From the NCBI GenBank assembly GCA_024226555.1, contig JAAELO010000363.1:1-33658 (forward strand): a DNA stretch of 33,658 nt. The letters are read 5' to 3'. Origin of the DNA: Desulfobacterales bacterium. GTDB taxonomy: Bacteria; Desulfobacterota; Desulfobacteria; Desulfobacterales; JAAELO01. Of the stretch, positions 32,180 to 33,658 are shown piece by piece. Under the pieces are notes generated by a model. The model worked only from the letters and a program-made list of their open reading frames with translations, did not search any database and was not told where the DNA came from. The position numbers and the translations under genes were made by a program. Within the stretch, counting starts at the first letter, position 1. Every line of letters begins with the position of its first letter.

Positions 32180-32308
32180 GGGAACCTCTAATAACTGATC
32201 TTTTTGCGAAATACTGCTTTTTCAAAAAAAACAACTGTAGTAAAATCAACCCGTTGTTTTTTTCTCAGCCTTGTATTTCATCGAAAATTCTAATTATTAG
32301 AGATTCCC
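32180..32308 (+). repeat. 129-bp inverted-repeat element, intact copy 5
   Basis: Left end GGGAACCTCTAATAACTG, right end TAATTATTAGAGATTCCC, with landmarks AACCCGTTGTTTTTTTCTCA and CCTTGTATTTCATC. It starts 1 base after the DUF368 stop codon. It is the same length as copies 1 and 2, although interior bases have diverged. Confidence 0.85.
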
Positions 32309-32408
32309 TTTAGTTAATATTCCAGTTATAAGCACCATAAGATTTTGCTTTATTTTTAATTTGTGACAGCACTTGTATATCCAACATACTGATATCAGCA
32401 CTATTATT

Positions 32409-32437
32409 TTGATTTTTCAATACTTTAATGATAAAAT
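32409..32437 (+). promoter_or_regulatory. Candidate sigma-70-type promoter for the zinc-ribbon/TerB gene
   Basis: TTGATT, a 17-base spacer, then TAAAAT (5 of 6 consensus bases). It lies about 70 bases upstream of the ATG at 32505 and outside the repeat element. The rest of 32309-32504 shows nothing else I can name. Confidence 0.4.
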
Positions 32438-32504
32438 GTACATTTTGATCTCTATTATAATTGTATCTGCTACTGTAAACTATTAACTGGAGCGAAGAGA
32501 AATT

Positions 32505-33119
32505 ATGATTATCTTCGGTACAAAAGGTGTTACAACAACACCATCAACTGGTGAATTTCACTGTCCCACATGTAACTCATTACAAAGTTATGGTTTAAAA
32601 AGAGTTAGAAATTTTTTTACATTGTATTTTATTCCACTCATACCCCTTAATAAAATTGGTGAATATATTGAATGTAAAAAATGCAGGGATGCGTATAATT
32701 TAAGTGTTTTGGATATGCCTGTTGAAAACTCCGTTGATATGGAAGCGGAATATAATTCAGGAATAAAAAAGGCTATGATCCATGTTCTGTTAGCTGATGG
32801 GGTTATTGATGATGCTGAAGTTAAAACAGCTCAGGATATCTATAATAAAGTTACGGGAAATAATCTGGATGCGACAAAACTAAGAGAAGAGATTGATCAT
32901 ATTCAAATGAACAATGAAAAGCTTTCCGACCTTTCAAAACTTCAGGGATGCTTAAATGATGAAGGAAAAGAGCTTGTAATTCAGGCTTCTTACTTCGTTG
33001 CAATGGCAGATGGTGATTTGCATAGAGAAGAACTCGCTCTGATTGTTAAAATCGGTAAAAAACTTGGGATGACAGACGCGCATATTAATGGGGTTCTCAG
33101 TAGCCTAGCAGAAGAATAA
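32505..33119 (+). CDS. Zinc-ribbon / TerB-like domain protein of unknown function
   Basis: Two-domain protein of 204 residues. Residues ~1-65 form a zinc ribbon with CPTC (20-23) and CKKC (~57-60) around a hydrophobic stretch FFTLYFIPLIPL, the layout of the 'zinc-ribbon 15' type that may dock at a membrane. Residues ~80-204 are all-helical with two TerB-like units. The second has the acidic metal-binding-like motif VAMADGDLHREELALIVKIG, and an echo of it (LLADGVIDDAEVKTAQDIY) lies in the first. TerB domains are linked to tellurite resistance and stress responses, but no ter genes are nearby and I infer no function. It stands alone between two repeat elements, with its own promoter candidate and GGAG 14 bases before the ATG. 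Confidence 0.8.
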   Translation: MIIFGTKGVTTTPSTGEFHCPTCNSLQSYGLKRVRNFFTLYFIPLIPLNKIGEYIECKKCRDAYNLSVLDMPVENSVDMEAEYNSGIKKAMIHVLLADGVIDDAEVKTAQDIYNKVTGNNLDATKLREEIDHIQMNNEKLSDLSKLQGCLNDEGKELVIQASYFVAMADGDLHREELALIVKIGKKLGMTDAHINGVLSSLAEE

Positions 33120-33189
33120 TTTTTTATGGAAGTCTTTTTGATTAATTGCTTCGTTACGCTTCAAGTTTTCCCCCTAGAAATATTAACTA

Positions 33190-33349
33190 TGGAACCTCTA
33201 ATAATTGCTCTTTTTCCGAAATACTTCGTTATATCCAAAAAAAAACTGTTGTAATGTTTATAAATTAAAACGTTTTATAAACGAACCGGCTCGTTATTTT
33301 TTGTCATGCCTTGTATTTCATTAAAAATTTCGAATTATTAGAGGTTCCA
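33190..33349 (+). repeat. 160-bp inverted-repeat element with type-B hairpin
   Basis: Left end TGGAACCTCTAATAAT, right end ATTATTAGAGGTTCCA: the terminal G/C is changed to T/A on both sides, so the arms still pair. Landmarks: GAAATACTTCGTTATA, CCGGCTCGTTATTTTTTG, CCTTGTATTTCATT. The extra ~30 bases are the hairpin at 33256-33282. It begins 70 bases after the TerB-like gene. Confidence 0.85.
33256..33282. repeat. Type-B nested hairpin (site I)
   Basis: Perfect 9-bp arms GTTTATAAA / TTTATAAAC around TTAAAACGT, inserted between CTGTTGTAA and GAACCGGCTCGTT. Copy 1 (9984) shows the empty site as TTGTTGTAAAACCGGTTCGTT. Confidence 0.75.
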
Positions 33350-33378
33350 TATTCCTGCGGGTCAAAACTCTCGCGGGC

Positions 33379-33449
33379 AGAGATTTTATAAAACTAAAGC
33401 TTTTATAAACGTTGCAATTAAAACAAAATTCCAAATCATAAAAACCTGA
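33379..33449 (+). repeat. Truncated element right half with type-B hairpin
   Basis: AGAGA, then the hairpin (arms TTTATAAAA / TTTTATAAA at 33385-33393 and 33401-33409, loop CTAAAGC), then CGTTGCAATTAAAACAAAAT and TCCAAATCATAAAAACC. This is the family's right half with hairpin at site II and a decayed terminus. The sequence from here to 33600 holds no ORF or repeat I recognise. Confidence 0.6.
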
Positions 33450-33603
33450 TCTAATTAGAAAGTCCGAAAATACTTAAAAATAAAAAAAACAAAACGTCAT
33501 TTTCTTATTTCATAATACTCAAAAAGCCAACGGGCAATCGCATATACAAGTTGAAGAATTTCAATTTGTATATTGCATAAAATAAAATAGTCGCTCAGCT
33601 GGT

Positions 33604-33656
33604 CGTCATTCCAGAACCTGATTAAAGCTTGTTCTTAATCAGGTATCAGGAATCCA
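33604..33656. repeat. Palindromic REP-like repeat at the right edge
   Basis: CGTCATTCC on the left and GGAATCCAG on the right enclose a perfect 9-bp hairpin CCTGATTAA / TTAATCAGG (33617-33625 and 33635-33643). The outer GTCATTCC...GGAATCCAG frame is a layout I recognise from dispersed palindromic repeats in many proteobacterial genomes. It is unrelated to the 129-bp family and runs close to the window end, so it may be the first unit of something longer. Confidence 0.55.
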
Positions 33657-33658
33657 GA

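Noticed and set aside
22025-33449. CRISPR array
   Set aside because: The repeats are palindromic, of variable content, widely dispersed, and not separated by uniform spacers; no cas genes are present.

Overview
This is an AT-rich, densely coded chromosomal segment of a Gram-negative (diderm) bacterium. The lipid A genes lpxA and lpxC, bamA, a skp-type chaperone, Lol components and an MsbA-like exporter prove an LPS outer membrane. The order poly(A)-polymerase fusion / M50 protease / trpS / scpA / scpB, the DUF4390-NtrY-NtrX trio and a 4TM/12TM-fused TRAP permease with a UspA partner recall Deferribacterota and the former Deltaproteobacteria. Deferribacterota is my best guess from gene content and base composition, but the sequence alone does not settle it.

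Layout. (1) 1-9817, minus strand: an envelope-biogenesis operon read lysS, LolC/E-type permease, lolD, bamA, skp, fabZ, lpxA, msbA; msbA runs off the left edge. (2) 10118-15755, minus strand: a DHH-CBS-tRNA nucleotidyltransferase fusion, an M50 protease, trpS, scpA, scpB, all overlapping or nearly so. (3) 16225-19263, plus strand: a hydantoinase/oxoprolinase-type protein and a histone-deacetylase-fold amidohydrolase. They converge, across a perfect hairpin terminator, on a minus-strand pair (19339-21959) of universal stress protein and fused TRAP permease. (4) 21960-25028: an accessory-looking zone with a plasmid-type Rep_3 replication initiator, lpxC and most of the repeats. (5) 25029-32178, plus strand: DUF4390 protein, NtrY-like kinase, NtrX-like sigma-54 activator, rsmD, coaD, a LysR regulator and a DUF368 (PopT-like) membrane protein, tightly spaced. 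(6) 32505-33119: a zinc-ribbon/TerB-like protein, then repeats to the right edge.

The most unusual content lies between genes. A family of about 129-bp elements has 15-16 bp terminal inverted repeats (GGGAACCTCTAATAAT / ATTATTAGAGGTTCCC). Three copies are exactly 129 bp (9984-10112, 22181-22309, 32180-32308), two are longer (23684-23834 inverted, 33190-33349), and several are truncated or decayed. The longer and truncated copies carry small palindromic hairpins inserted at three recurrent positions. The hairpin stems fall into two types with different sequences, but most share the loop CTAAAGC. Several elements start within a few bases of a stop codon, so they may shape mRNA 3' ends. No transposase lies in the window, so they look like non-autonomous (MITE-like) elements.

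The second notable item is the Rep_3 initiator gene. It sits between housekeeping loci, has element copies on both sides, and has no iterons or partition genes that I can see.
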